A stretch of 64,000 bases of DNA from Trifolium pratense (GCF_020283565.1 NC_060065.1:35080409-35144408); one strand, 5' to 3'. Counted from the first letter of the stretch, positions 32,308-45,521 are shown. Notes: generated by a model not told the origin, from the letters alone. Numbers and translations are program-made.

Positions 32308-35300
32308 ATTCCTTATGTTGTATGGAGTTGTATCTTTTACTTTCCATGCCAAACAGAATTGCGGCATTTTGAATTTTGATTTTCAACATCTAAACATCAA
32401 GTATTTAGTAATGATTAAGAATGAGTTTATTTTGACATCAATTTAGAAAGACTAATGATTTTGAATGTTGTTCCATGGCTTTTTATGTTTCCCATATCCT
32501 CTGTTGTTTGTCTTGGAACTGGTCTGCTCATGATATTTTTTTGTTCTTTTTGTGTTATTTGGTCTATTTTAACATGAACAGCATAGAACATGATTTTTTT
32601 TTTTGACTAAGCATAGAACATGATGTTAAATGTTAAAACGTTACAATCTTATAATGATCTTGCTCTAATTGTGCTGTGCAGTTTTTTTTTATTGAAATGA
32701 AAAAAAATGTTTTCATAGAAAATGAAGTTTAGAAGTGTTCTTTGTACTCAAAAAACAAAAAAGATGGATATTTCTACCTAGTTTTTTACTTAATCTTTTA
32801 TTTTAATTTGTTATTTATAATAAAAATTAACTTCGACTGGCAATTTTGCTACTATAATATAGATTTAGACTCTTTACACTCTAGATAATAAAGAAAAGCT
32901 GTTGCAGCCTTATTCAATTTTCATTTTTTTTTATTTAAATTTTGTCCCTGTGTTTATTTTTTTAAAAAAAGTTGTCATGGCTATTTTTTGATAATCTGGT
33001 ATGTCCATCTTTATAGGACTGGAAAGTGATCCATGTTTATATGGAGGATTCGCATAATTAACTCAAATCAATGCAAACATATTTAAATCTTAACAACTTC
33101 TCTTCTATGATAGCATCTCTAAACATTAAACCAAATTTATTTTCATACCGAGTGATTCAAGCAAAGACTTATATATTTCTTGTAACTCACTAAGTCACGT
33201 GATAATTTTTTATCTCAAGTACAAAAATAATTTGTCTTTGAAAGTTTGTCGAATATTATTTTGTTGTGTTGTTTTATCAAATATCTTTTGTAAATCAAAT
33301 AGAATTTAAAATCGATCAACAAACACTTATCATATTCATCCAATGGGATGGAATTGACGACTCTTATTCATATTTATTAATATTCATTGTAATCCCTAAT
33401 TAAGACTATTATGGGAATAATGATTTTTATACCAATTCAATTTGTTCTATTGCGAATGCTCCTTTGGTGATGACTTCCACATCTCTAAGAACTCTTGATA
33501 GACCTCTGTTTGAGGATGCTTGTGGTGTAATTTTTGCTTGTTTTTTTTTCTTCTTCTCTACATGCAACCAAAAAAAAGTTGGGTGTTAAGAAACCGACTC
33601 TTATTTTCTGACAAATTGAAACCAACTTAGTAACTTTTTGTGACTAAAACTCTAGTAATTGTTGTTTAAACTATTTTTATTTTTATACCATTGGAATTGA
33701 ATTTTTTCCCGTGACTAAATGAATTGTATGGTATTTGACATTGGTAATATGACATATTGGATTACGTCTACACAGACCCTCGAAGATTATGTTGCATCAC
33801 TTTGAAGATTGACCAAATAAAAGAATGCAAAATTAGCTACTAAAATAGTTTCACTTTTGGTGTTTATACTATTAAGATTTCTGTTTTATGTCTTTGGAAT
33901 TTAGATGTTTCTGTTAGTACATGGTACTAACATGACATATTCCATTGTTCTTTGTTAGCTATATTCATGATTTATTTATACTTATTTTGTCTTGTTTGAT
34001 ACAATTTTTGTTCATTTTAATGAATTATATTTATGAATTCAATTAAAAAAATGTTTCGTATAAAATGGGTTTATACGAAAATTAAAATTTTGAGGATATT
34101 TGAATTGCATCATTAGTGAGGGAATTTCAAATCTGTCACAAGTTTTAGTGAGGGAATTTGAAATCTCTCATAAATTAGATAAGGAACTCAAATCCGTCAA
34201 TAATTAGCGACGTAATTCTAAGAATAAATGTTACATTTTTGTGCAGTCATTAGTGACGGATATATATGTCTTGCGGCGACTTATTCCGTCACAATTTGTG
34301 ACGGACGTAAGATTCCCTCATTAACAGTTTGCGACGTTGAAATTGTTTATTTTATTTATTATTTGTAACAACCTAAAAACCATTATTTATGTGGGAGAGC
34401 GCATGTGCAGGGCATGCTTTCTTGCCTTTCGTTTTTTACTCTGTCGTACCAAATAGCTGTGCTGATAAACTATTAATCGATACTTAATTCCCGTCACAGC
34501 GTAACCGCAGAATTTCAAGTCAGTAAATTTTTCATCTTCCCTAATCTTCAATGTTTAAAGGATCATATAATTTTTATTCTTTTTTTTTTTGTTTGAATAT
34601 GACAAGAAATGCCTGGAGTTGGTTTTGTTCCCTAATTCTAAAAGAGAGATAGAAGCAAGATAAAATTCACCGTAGGTTTTGATAAAATGTTCATGAGAAA
34701 AATTTAGTTCCTATTTCATTATAATTCTGTAACCACTTTTTGGATATAATGAATTGAGGTTGCACTTTTAATAATTTGAAGTTCTATGAAAAGTGGTATA
34801 ATGAATTCAACAATTGCCATGCACAAATATTTAATTTACTTATTATAACCTGCAAATTTTAAAGAGAATTGGGCTATTCTCTACTAATATTTAGTTATCA
34901 TCAATATTCTAAGTCAGTGTGTGATTGTTTGTTCTTTTGTTCAATGTTTTTTTTTTTTTTTTTTAACAAATTCTTTTGTTCAATGTTAGGAGCCTCACAT
35001 TGAACTGAAATATAAAGAACAATCTATTGATGAAAAGATTGAGAAAATTTTCAATTTGGCTAAGAAGGTCGTCCTTTAACTTATTTATTCTTTTATTTCA
35101 GTTTTTCTAATTCAATGATTATTATGCTTGTTTAGTCTTTTCAATCTAATTTGTAATGAAGGTATGTTTCATTCTAAAGGAAGAGCCTAACAAGTGAAGG
35201 TTATATGATTGTAAAAAAAGAGATAAACAAATTAAGATTGGATTAATATTCCTGATGCACTAATTTAGGAGTACATGATTCAATGTGTTTATAGCTACAA

Positions 35301-35690
35301 ACATGGTTTTATAAGCTTTGCAGCAAAATTGACTAATAAACATGATCAATAAAATTATGTTAAACAAATATTGGACCTATTTCAGCTTGGTTTTCTTATT
35401 TTCTGTACTGATGTTCCTATTTTATGTCTTTGCATGGTGAGATCTATGTTAATTTTTTCCAATCACAGCCTTTCAAGCAATAGAGTGATTAGTTAGGATT
35501 TGGCAAACTTTCACTTATTCTATTAGTTAGGATTTGACAAAGGTTTAGGTTTGTCAGTTAGTTATGGAATATGTGGCTTGAAAATAGGATAATTTAGAGT
35601 GATTAGGAGTCATACACATACTCTTTTTTTTTTGGTTACTAATATAAGTAAGGCAATATAGCTTATGAGGTGAAAAGAGTGTGGTTTTAT
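32308..35690. other. Spacer after S14 copy 1
   Basis: The first about 580 bp are the 3' flank shared with copy 2. 33196-33960 is the outer duplicated block. 34090-34345 is a worn array of GTGAGGGAATTT/GTGACGGA phrases with partial palindromes. 34990-35067 contains a short intron-bounded open stretch noted under findings. I can support no gene here. Confidence 0.55.
34090..34345. repeat. Degenerate GTGACGGA/TCCGTCAC repeat block
   Basis: TTAGTGAGGGAATTT occurs twice (near 34112 and 34148), then TTAGTGACGGATATA and CCGTCACAATTTGTGACGGACG. The inverted CCGTCAC/GTGACGG pairs look like the inside of a decayed DNA transposon. Class not determined. Confidence 0.5.
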
Positions 35691-35703
35691 GAAATATACA
35701 AGT

Positions 35704-37164
35704 TTCATTATGACGAAACATTTGTTCCTGTGGCCAAAATGACCACTATTCGCACTCTTATTGCTATTTTCGTCAGTGGGATATTTCTCAAATGGATGTT
35801 AAAAATGCATTTTTAAATGGTGATCTTCAGGAGGAAGTTTATATGGTACCTCCATCAGGTGTTTCTCATAATCAGGGTGAAGTATGTAAGTTAAAAAAAG
35901 CTCTATATGGTTTGAAACAAGCTCCAAGAGCTTGATATGAGAAGTTCTCTACTGTGATTAGATCTCTTGGATTCTGCTCTAGTGATCACGATTCTGCTTT
36001 ATTTGTTAGGACAATTTATCATGGTCGTATTATACTCTCTTTATATGTTGATGATATGATTATTACATGCGATGATGTTGATGGAATTAATGAGTTGAAA
36101 TTAGAGTTAGCTAAAAGATTTGAGATGAAGGATTTAGGCCCTCTTCGCTACTTCTTAGGGATTGAGGTTGTCTATTCTCCTAAGGGTTATCTCTTATCTC
36201 AATCCAAGTACATTGCAAACATTCTTGAGCAAGCTCGTCTCTCTGATACTCGAGCAGTAGATGATCCTTTAGAGTTGAATGTGAAATATGTTCACTCTGA
36301 TGGGATTCCTCTACCGGATCCTACTTTGTACCGTACTTTGGTTGGAAGCTTGGTCTACCTTACTATTACTAGACCTGATATTGCTTATGCAGTGCATGTC
36401 GTTAGTCAGTTTGTTGTTTCTCCCACTACAATACATTGGGCAGCCGTGCTTCGTATTCTCCGTTATCTTCGGGGAACTCAATTTCAGAGTCTTTTGTTTC
36501 CGTCATCCTCTTCCTTAGAGTTACGTGCTTACTCTGATGCTGATTGGGCTGGTAATCCTACTGACCGTAAGTCTACCACATGCTTTTGTATTTTTCTTGG
36601 AGATTCTCTCATCTCTTGGAAGAGTAAGAAACAAGACATCGTTTCCCGCTCTTCTACAGAAGCTGGGTATCGTGCTATGACATCTACCACTACTGAAATA
36701 GTTTGGTTGCGTTGGTTACTTTGTGATATGGGTGTGCCTCTTTCTGAACCAACCCCTATGTACTGTGATAACAAGAGTGTCATTCAAATTGCGCACAACT
36801 ATGTATTTCATGAACGTACCAAACACATTGAGATTGATTGTCATTTCACACGTCACCATCTTCAACATGGTACCATTACTCTGCCGTTTATTTCTCCCTC
36901 CTTGCAGATTGCTGATTTGTTCACGAAGACGCATTATACTAAGCGTTTTTGTTTCTTAATTGACAAACTCTCGATGCTTCATGTTAACACATCGTGAGTT
37001 TGAGGGGAGATGTTAGATAATAATTATATTATTATTGTATGAGTAGTTTAGTCTTTCATAATTACTAGTTTATATATTTTTATTGTATCTATTGTTCTAT
37101 ATGACTTTTTGGTTCATTATAATGGAAAACCCTAGCCTCCTTTTTTTCTTCGAATAGTTTAACA
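35704..37164 (+). mobile_element. 5'-truncated dead Ty1/copia with 3' LTR
   Basis: The reverse transcriptase is entered in its middle (a [13 protein letters not shown] phrase, then [20 protein letters not shown] after a frameshift near 35770). A Trp codon of the [10 protein letters not shown] motif is TGA at 35935-35937. From there an open frame runs to 36997 with LYVDDMIIT, the ADWAGNPTDRKSTT RNase H phrase and KHIEIDCH. A GAGGGGAGA purine tract precedes a 154-bp LTR at 37011-37164 (TGTTAGATAA to TTTAACA). No 5' LTR is present. Non-functional. Confidence 0.9.
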
Positions 37165-37570
37165 GAAATAATGCATTCTCTATTGGTATATATCTGCTTT
37201 TAGATGTTGAATTAGTGGTATAACTGAAACATATCTAGTATGGATTATGTAGTATTTTGAATGTTACCAAGAAAGGATTGGACTCAGATTGGACTCAATG
37301 ACTCATTATAGGTCTATTATTGGCAGCCTTATCTTGCATTTGCAAGAAATCAATTCCGCAGCTTGAACCCGTCATCTTTCAGATACATACTTGTGTCTCC
37401 CATTGGTGTAAACTAAAGGATTGGGGCATATAATATTTATTTTGCAATATAATTGGGGTAGGGCAGATCAGAAAAGAAAAATGAAAAAGCCATATTTCTT
37501 AGGGAGTCCTCAACAATGTGCAATTATATTTAGGAGTTTTTCTAATTTTAGTTCCAATGGATATTTACAG

Positions 37571-38002
37571 GAAAAGGCTTTTTCAGATGATAAATGATCT
37601 GCCAACTATCTTTGAGCTTGCAACATGAAATGCTAAGCAATCGAAGGACCAGCCAACTGGTCACAACAATGGTAGCAATAGCAAATACAAATCAAGTGGA
37701 AAGGTATAGTTTTCCATTTCATATTCTTATTTAATGTTTCTATCACTGCTGTGCATAGAAATTCACCTGTGTTTTCCGGATTGAATGCTTCCTTTTAACA
37801 GTCTCGCCAGTCTAAGCCTCAGGCCAAGGGTGTGAAGATGTCGGCACCACCCAAAGATGATGATGAACAAGATGCAACCTGTGGTGCTTATGCTGATAAT
37901 TATGGCACTAATGAATTTTGGATCTGTTGTGATATGTGCGAGAAATGGTTTCATGGTAAATACAAGTGCCCCGGCTGCAGTATGAAGAGGCCAAGAGTTT
38001 GA
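37571..38002 (+). pseudogene. Alfin-like PHD-finger gene, broken 3' end
   Basis: Two exon-like pieces (37571-37703 and 37801-38002) around a GT-AG intron. The first reads KRLFQMINDLPTIFELAT, then a TGA stop where family members read on, then NAKQSKDQPT. The second reads [20 protein letters not shown], then the PHD start [18 protein letters not shown] and [16 protein letters not shown], ending MKRPRV and stop. Alfin-like proteins bind histone H3K4me3 through this PHD finger. Here the second zinc ligand is Tyr instead of Cys. About 15 residues between FHGK and YKCP, normally present in the family, are missing. With the premature stop it cannot be functional. The upstream exons are not in the window. 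Confidence 0.85.
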
Positions 38003-39054
38003 TAGCTCTGAACCCTTGGACCAGTGACTGTTTAAACAACAGACAATATTTAGAATATTTGATAGCATTTTTATAAGTGAAAGAAACCATTGTTGCCTCT
38101 TCTAGTCAATGCACTTAGTGACTATGGAGACGGAATTTCAAGTTTTGTGACCGTCCATTGGAATGCTTAGATTCAGCTACTATGGATAAAGGTTCTTGAG
38201 AATTGTATTGAACTTCAGTTCTATTAACTTCCCCTTCATCGTTTTAATGCGGTGTGTGGTGAACACCAGAACACAAGTTGAATATTGGTCGACAGTTCTG
38301 ATCTTGACCATTTTGGATCGCATCAGTATACAATGGCAATGGATCGCTAATACTTCGACAACCCACATTATCGTGGCTTACATTGACAATAACAACATAA
38401 ATTAAGAGTCTAAAGTTCAAGTTGTACAAAATAAATATAAATATTTGTCTATAAAAAAACACAACCTATTTTAATTGAAGTAAACACTCATATAATACGT
38501 CATATAAATACAACTCAATTGGTAGCTGCAAAATAGTGAATTTTCCATTAATTTTTTTTTTTTGAATATCAAAATTTTAAAAAATCACTTAAAAGTTATT
38601 TCAAATATATTTTCCATAAAAATCATTTTTGAAATACAACTTTTTGAAAAATTTGTGATTTTGACTATGTTTTGATTTTCAATAATGTGTGTTTATGTTA
38701 TACGATGTCAAAATTAGTGTTTAAATTTAGAAAAAACGAATATAAAAAAACTTGTAATATTTTAAAAAATGATTTTAGAAAATCTATTTAAAAAATACAA
38801 AGAAAAAATCCATTTTTTTTTAAATTTAAAACAAACAGCCCTATATGGGGACTTAGTTATATACAATGTTGTTCATAATTTCTAAAATATAGATTCAAAA
38901 TATCCCTGTCATGATTTTATTGAATGCATATGTATAATGTGTATGAAAATTAAATCACTGTGTCAAATAAATAAATAAATTAAATTCTAAAAAGATTACA
39001 ATAATAAAAATAATTTTTAAAGAGTACAAATAGCAATAGTACCATCGTAAACCA

Positions 39055-39155
39055 GGGCTGGCCCAAGCCCAAAGCAGGTGATGCTAGGGCTTTAGGCCCC
39101 AAGTAAGTCATTTCAGTTCGGCCCACATAAAACCCTATTTCATTTTAGGGTTTCA
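39055..39155 (+). promoter_or_regulatory. RPS14 copy 2 promoter motifs
   Basis: The same motif order as copy 1: GGCCCAAGCCCA at about 39059, AGGCCCC at about 39094, GGCCCA at about 39120 and TTTTAGGGTTT at 39143-39153. The telo-box here is a slightly better match (complement AAACCCTAAA). Confidence 0.7.
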
Positions 39156-39257
39156 GTGTACACAAACAACAAGCTTTGCGCCTCTTTCTTTTTCACAAGC
39201 ATCACTATTCAAAACCGTAACTAGCTTCTTCTTCGAATCTCGAACTGCATTTTCATC

Positions 39258-40752
<1,495 letters not shown>

Positions 40753-41538
40753 ATTCCTTATGTTGTATGGAGTTGTATCTTTTACTTTCCATGCCAAACA
40801 GAATTGTGGCATTTTTTGATTTCAACATCAAGAATTAGTTGATTTGGACATCGATTTAGAAAGACTACTGATTTTGAATGTTGCTCCATGGTTTGATATG
40901 TTTCTCATTTCATCTGCCATATCAATGTTTCCTTTGTTGTTTCTCTTGGAACTGGGCTGCGCATAATATTTTTATATTGTTATTTGGTCTATTTTAACAT
41001 GGAATAGTATCGAACATGATGTTAAAACGTTACATTTTTATAACGATGTTCCTCAAATTGTGTTGTGCAATTTTTTTTTTAATTGAAATGAAAAATGTTT
41101 TCATGGAAAATGAAGTTTAGGATTGTAAGCACCAGACTGAGCCTGCCTGAATGGCAGAACAAGAGTGTTCTTTGTACTCAAACAAAAAAGATGGATATTT
41201 CTATCTAGTTTTCTACTTTATCTTTTATTTTAATTTATTATTAATAATTTACTCAAAAAAAAATTATTATTAATAATTAAAATTAACTTCGACCGGTTGC
41301 TTCAATAATATAGTTTTAGACTCTTTACTCTCCCACCAAAATATCCTCATTTTCCTCACCTGGCTCCGTTGTGGATTGTGTGATATGTATTATCCCAATT
41401 GGTTTTTTGAGCTGCTTATAAAAAAAACAATTAATTTTATGAGCAACTTAGGAATACTTAAAAATTGCAAAGAAGCTGTTTCAAGAAATGACAAAGGACA
41501 TGGATGTTGTGATAAATGAAAAACAAGTGTTTATTGTG

Positions 41539-41578
41539 ATAACTATGTCAAAGTCAAGCTCTTCTTTGACATAGTTAT
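41539..41578. other. Perfect 15-bp inverted repeat, 10-nt loop
   Basis: ATAACTATGTCAAAG (41539-41553) and its exact complement (41564-41578) around TCAAGCTCTT. It lies between genes. No element boundaries were recognised. Confidence 0.8.
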
Positions 41579-41776
41579 GATGGCTAATCAGAAGGTGGAA
41601 AGTTTTTATGGGTAATGCAGGATGTCGGGAGAAAGAAATGGAGTTTACGAAATTGGTAAAGTCATTATTGGAATTTAGATTTTCAATCTCCGAGTCGATT
41701 CTCAGAGTGGTAACTGAATGCCAGAGATGTTTCCACCTTTTGGAAAGAATGGTTGTAGCCTATTTCTAGCTCAATT

Positions 41777-41907
41777 AAGCCACTAGGTTTGATCTATTGG
41801 TGAGGGGTTTAGGTAGTATGTTATAGGTCATGGGTTCAATTCTATGAGTAAACAAAAAAAAAACTATTATTTTAAAAATGGGTAATTTTTAAAAATAAAA
41901 TAAAAAA
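41777..41907 (+). mobile_element. SINE, family 2, with 15-bp target duplication
   Basis: The body begins AAGCCACTAGGTTTGATCTA, has a B-box-like GGGTTCAATTC and ends in a long A-rich tail. ATTTCTAGCTCAATT flanks it at 41762-41776 and 41908-41922. The duplication and tail show LINE-mediated insertion. Related worn copies are at 24391, 44902 and 51692. Confidence 0.85.
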
Positions 41908-42014
41908 ATTTCTAGCTCAATTGACATACATGTCAAAATTGTTAGGTCGAACGGTATGATCGGGGTTCAAATTACAGTTCTCTATTTCATGCCTACAGGT
42001 ATAGCATGAAATAG

Positions 42015-43622
42015 AGATAGCCGGGATGGGGGGTTAAATTGCAGTGTGGACGCCGGGTTTCACAATCAGAGCGGAACAATAACCCGTGGCTGGTGCATCA
42101 GAGATGAAGCCGGGATGTTTGTGCGTGCAGGTACAGCATGGAATCATGGAACTCATTCTATCATTGAAGCTGAAGCACTAGCCTTGTTAGAAGCAATGCA
42201 GGCTGCTATAAGTATGAACATGGAACGTGTTATATTTGAAAGTGATGCACAGATAGTAATGGATGACTTTGTTTGAATAATGGTTGCCCTGAGATTGACC
42301 ACCCGTGCGAAGAACGGGCTTTATCCTAGTTCAATGTATATATGACTTATATGTCCACAATCTGTTACTACAGGGAGTGAAAGAGTGGGATATTCACAAA
42401 ATTAACTCACTTTTTCATGAAACAGTGGCTGCTAGCATTATTAGAACACCTCTTTTTGCAGAAGTTGAGGAAGACAAGCTGGTATGGATATATGAGAACC
42501 ATGGCAAGTACACAGTGAAATCCGGTTACAAACACTACATCAAGAGTAAGGCAGTGGATCATATGCAGGTAGATGGCGAGTGGAGCTCCCTTTGGCGCAT
42601 ATCTGCACCTCCAAAAACAAAACACTTACTGTGGAGAATATGTCGTGGTTGCTTGCCAACTCGAATTCGGCTTAAGGAAAGGTATATGCCGTGCCCAAGT
42701 GAATGCCCTTTATGCGTTAATAACGAAGAGGATGATTGGCATGTCTTATTTGGTTGTAGTGACAGTCGTCAAGTGTGGAACGACGCCGGAATGAGAGGGA
42801 TTATTGAACCTAGACTACATGAGTTTAATAATGTAAAGACTGTTTTGTTTGACATATGCAGTAATGAGTCGGGTGATGTCGCCAGTACGATTGTGACGAT
42901 TGCATGGTGTATTTGGCAAAATAGAAATAATTGGGTGTGGAACGGAATCAAAGACTCAGCGAAGGACGTTGCGTTGAGAGCGGTTCACATGACAAGAGAA
43001 TGGCAAGCTGTCAATAGGATGCAACAGCATAACAGCAGCACAGTGGCTGCTTCTGCACAGACACGCATACCAGTAGCAGTAACAACTGAAGGGCAGGTGG
43101 TGTCGCGCTCCACAGATCAGATTCGATGGCAGAGGCCTCAGTCTGGATGGTGGAAATGTAACATTGATGCGAGCTTGTCACAACTATCAAATCACACGAG
43201 CTGGGCTTGGTGTATCAGGACGCGAATGGATCTTTTGTTGCTGCAGGCACAAACAGCAGTCCTCAGAAACTTATTGTCGCGGAAAGTGAAGCTTTGGCCA
43301 TTTTGGAAGCTGTCTGTGAAGGCAACTCTAGAGGGTGGTCCAATATTGTATTTGAGAGCGACTCCAAAATAGTGGTAGATGCCATACACTCTAATTGTCA
43401 CGGCATATAAGAATTAAGCTCTATTATCTCATCAATTAAGCTGTTGTTACACTATAATGCGAACTTTGAGATCAAGTTCAGCGAAAAGCAAATATGGCGG
43501 CTCACACTTTAGCTAGGGCGGCCATGTCTTGGTCTAGTCACACATATTTTAATAGTATTCCTCGTTGTATTGAACCTTTTATTATGAATGAAATGAGTTG
43601 ATTGTGTTTGTTTAAAAAAAAA
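42015..43622 (+). mobile_element. Composite dead L1-type LINE pieces
   Basis: The first piece (42015-42276) is an RNase H start (VDAGFHNQSGTITRGWCIRD, then EAEALALLEAMQAA and FESDAQIVMDDFV, stop). The second (about 42300-43622) restarts upstream in LINE order: the PLFAEVEEDKLVW phrase, the zinc-binding tail with CPLC and HVLFGC, then RNase H again (GWWKCNIDASLS, frame-shifted after WAWCIR). It ends with a poly(A) at 43613-43622. Order RNase H, RT tail, RNase H shows two insertions or a rearrangement. Not functional. Confidence 0.85.
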
Positions 43623-43910
43623 ACATCATTTTCTTTTTCTAGTCACAATTATATCCATCTTGTATCGAGACTATTTTATTTAATGAACCACGTTAAGTTT
43701 GTTACTGTAATTATTTTTTCCAGGTAGTTTATTGACCATAATTGCACTGTTTTAAATAAGTGGTTGCTAAAAATATCAAAACTCAACTTACACTAAGCTA
43801 TTTAAAAGATTTATATTGTTTATTTTCTCTTTTATATACTCTAACTATGCATTTATTTTTTTTCAAAATACTTTTCCTTTTTTACTTATGATCAGAAGTC
43901 TAAACCAATT

Positions 43911-44046
43911 GTCCCGTGAGTTTAGCTCAATTGGTAGGGACATCGCACTATATGTGCAGGAGCCCGGGTTCGAACCCAGGACACTCCACCTATTCACCTT
44001 TAAGGTGGATTTTCCAACTACTAGACTACTTGACCCCAAAAAAAAT
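43911..44046 (+). mobile_element. tRNA-derived SINE, family 1, best copy
   Basis: A-box TAGCTCAATTGG and B-box GGTTCGAACCC are both intact, followed by a non-tRNA part (CCACCTATTCACCTTTAAGG) and an A-tail. TCTAAACCAATT flanks it (43899-43910 and 44047-44058), a perfect 12-bp duplication. It could still be transcribed by RNA polymerase III. It is not a tRNA gene: the acceptor stem does not pair. Confidence 0.92.
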
Positions 44047-44129
44047 TCTAAACCAATTAACTAAATATTTTTTTTATCAACAGAGCGTTTATGTTAGTAA
44101 AATGGTGGGTGCAAATATACTTATAAACT

Positions 44130-44330
44130 AATCCTAAAGTCCATTCAGTTTGGCCCAAACAATAACAAAACCCATTATATATTTTAGGGTTCAGTATATA
44201 ATATATATTGAAAACAACCAAGCTTTGCTCTTCTTTCGCAAGCTTTTCAGCGGCAGTATCCTAAACTCTAATTCTTTGAATCTCGTAACAAACAACGGTA
44301 CATTCATAAATATCTTCCTTATTTTTTTAG
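44130..44330 (+). pseudogene. Relic of a third RPS14 promoter and leader
   Basis: It matches the S14 upstream regions in order: TTTGGCCCAAAC, TTTTAGGGTTCAG, CAACCAAGCTTTGC, TCTTTGAATCTCG, then ACGGTACATTCATAAAT where the genes read ATGGTAAATTCATAGAT. The start codon would thus be ACG. No further exon is convincingly present, although TAGTCGAAAAAGCTGTAAGA at about 44386 could be a worn exon 2 start. Confidence 0.65.
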
Positions 44331-44901
44331 TGTGTTCTTGAGAAATTATATTTTCTCCATATGAATACCATTATCATCTACAATAGTCGAAAAAGCTGTA
44401 AGAAGACATTAATTCTTTATGCAAACTCTCATTCTTGCTATCTTTTTCTTTGATTGATTCTGTCCAAAAAGTTGAAGGTGATTGTATCATTTCTTTGTGA
44501 AACCTCTATTTTCAAAATCTAAAAATAGTACTAGAAGGACTTTCCCAAAATGGCTCCCCTGGCTTTGTAGACTGCAGAACATCATTGAAAATCCAACTAG
44601 CATTCAAACCAAAATATGATTTATAAGGATTTTATAATCGTCTATTTATTTTTAAATATATAATGAGGTCGACATATGTAAACATGTTTGCATTACTATT
44701 ATCAAAGATAAATATTATAGTAACATTATAACAAATCACAAGATTTTTAAAAAGCTACTAAATCTTTTGATTGTTTATTGCTATAGAAATGGTTTGTTTT
44801 ATTTGACTGATGAGGACAACAAACAAGAAACTAGAACCAAATTTAATATATTATAATATAATTTTATCTAAAGTATAATGAATAGAGCGAAATAATTCAT
44901 A

Positions 44902-44985
44902 GGTTTGGTCCAGTGATGAGGGGTTTGGGTAGTATAGTATGCATGAGGTTCTAGATTCGATTATCTGCTCCGTTGTAAACAAAAA
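44902..44985 (+). mobile_element. SINE-like element, family 2, worn
   Basis: GGTTTGGTCCAGTGATGAGG and TAGATTCGATTATC match the family 2 layout, followed by TTGTAAACAAAAAAC. No target duplication found. Confidence 0.5.
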
Positions 44986-45521
44986 ACAAGATTTATAAAA
45001 TAACAACTATTGCGTCATAAAAAAAATAACTATTGTTTAATTTTTTGCACTTTTAAGTTTTAGTTTTTTAGTACAAGATGTTAAAAAAGTCTGATCACAT
45101 AAAAATGCTTAATTTTATACTACTAGAAGTTAAGAAAGGATCTCTCCATTTTCTATGATTTTTATTTCTTTCATTATCAAAGTTTTTTTAATATTTTGAG
45201 GTATAAATTATTTTTTGACTCATTTTATATTATATTTTTGCACTTATATTTCCAAAACTATACAGTAATGTAGGGAATGTAAAAAATTCAAAATGGAAAG
45301 GATTATTAGTGGTTTAAGATAAGATGGTTTCTTAACCTTTACTTAAGTTTTCCGTCAAAAAAAAACAACCTTTACTTTAATTTTATTCAATAGTTGCATC
45401 TGAGACAATTTTTTATTTTGAAAAATATGAGAATTATTTTCTTTCCAAATAACATATAGATAATAGTATATAAATGCAATAAATATTAGAATTTACGGTC
45501 ATTTAGTATTTCCGACATATA

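Noticed and set aside
35954..36997. A functional 347-residue reverse-transcriptase gene
   Set aside because: It is the open tail of a copia polyprotein that is truncated, frameshifted and interrupted by a stop just upstream.
42305..43372. A host gene of 355 codons
   Set aside because: The translation is the zinc-binding tail and RNase H of an L1 LINE, followed by frame breaks and a poly(A).
43911..43985. A tRNA gene on the plus strand
   Set aside because: A- and B-boxes are present but the acceptor stem does not pair, a non-tRNA tail follows, and a target duplication surrounds it: it is a SINE.
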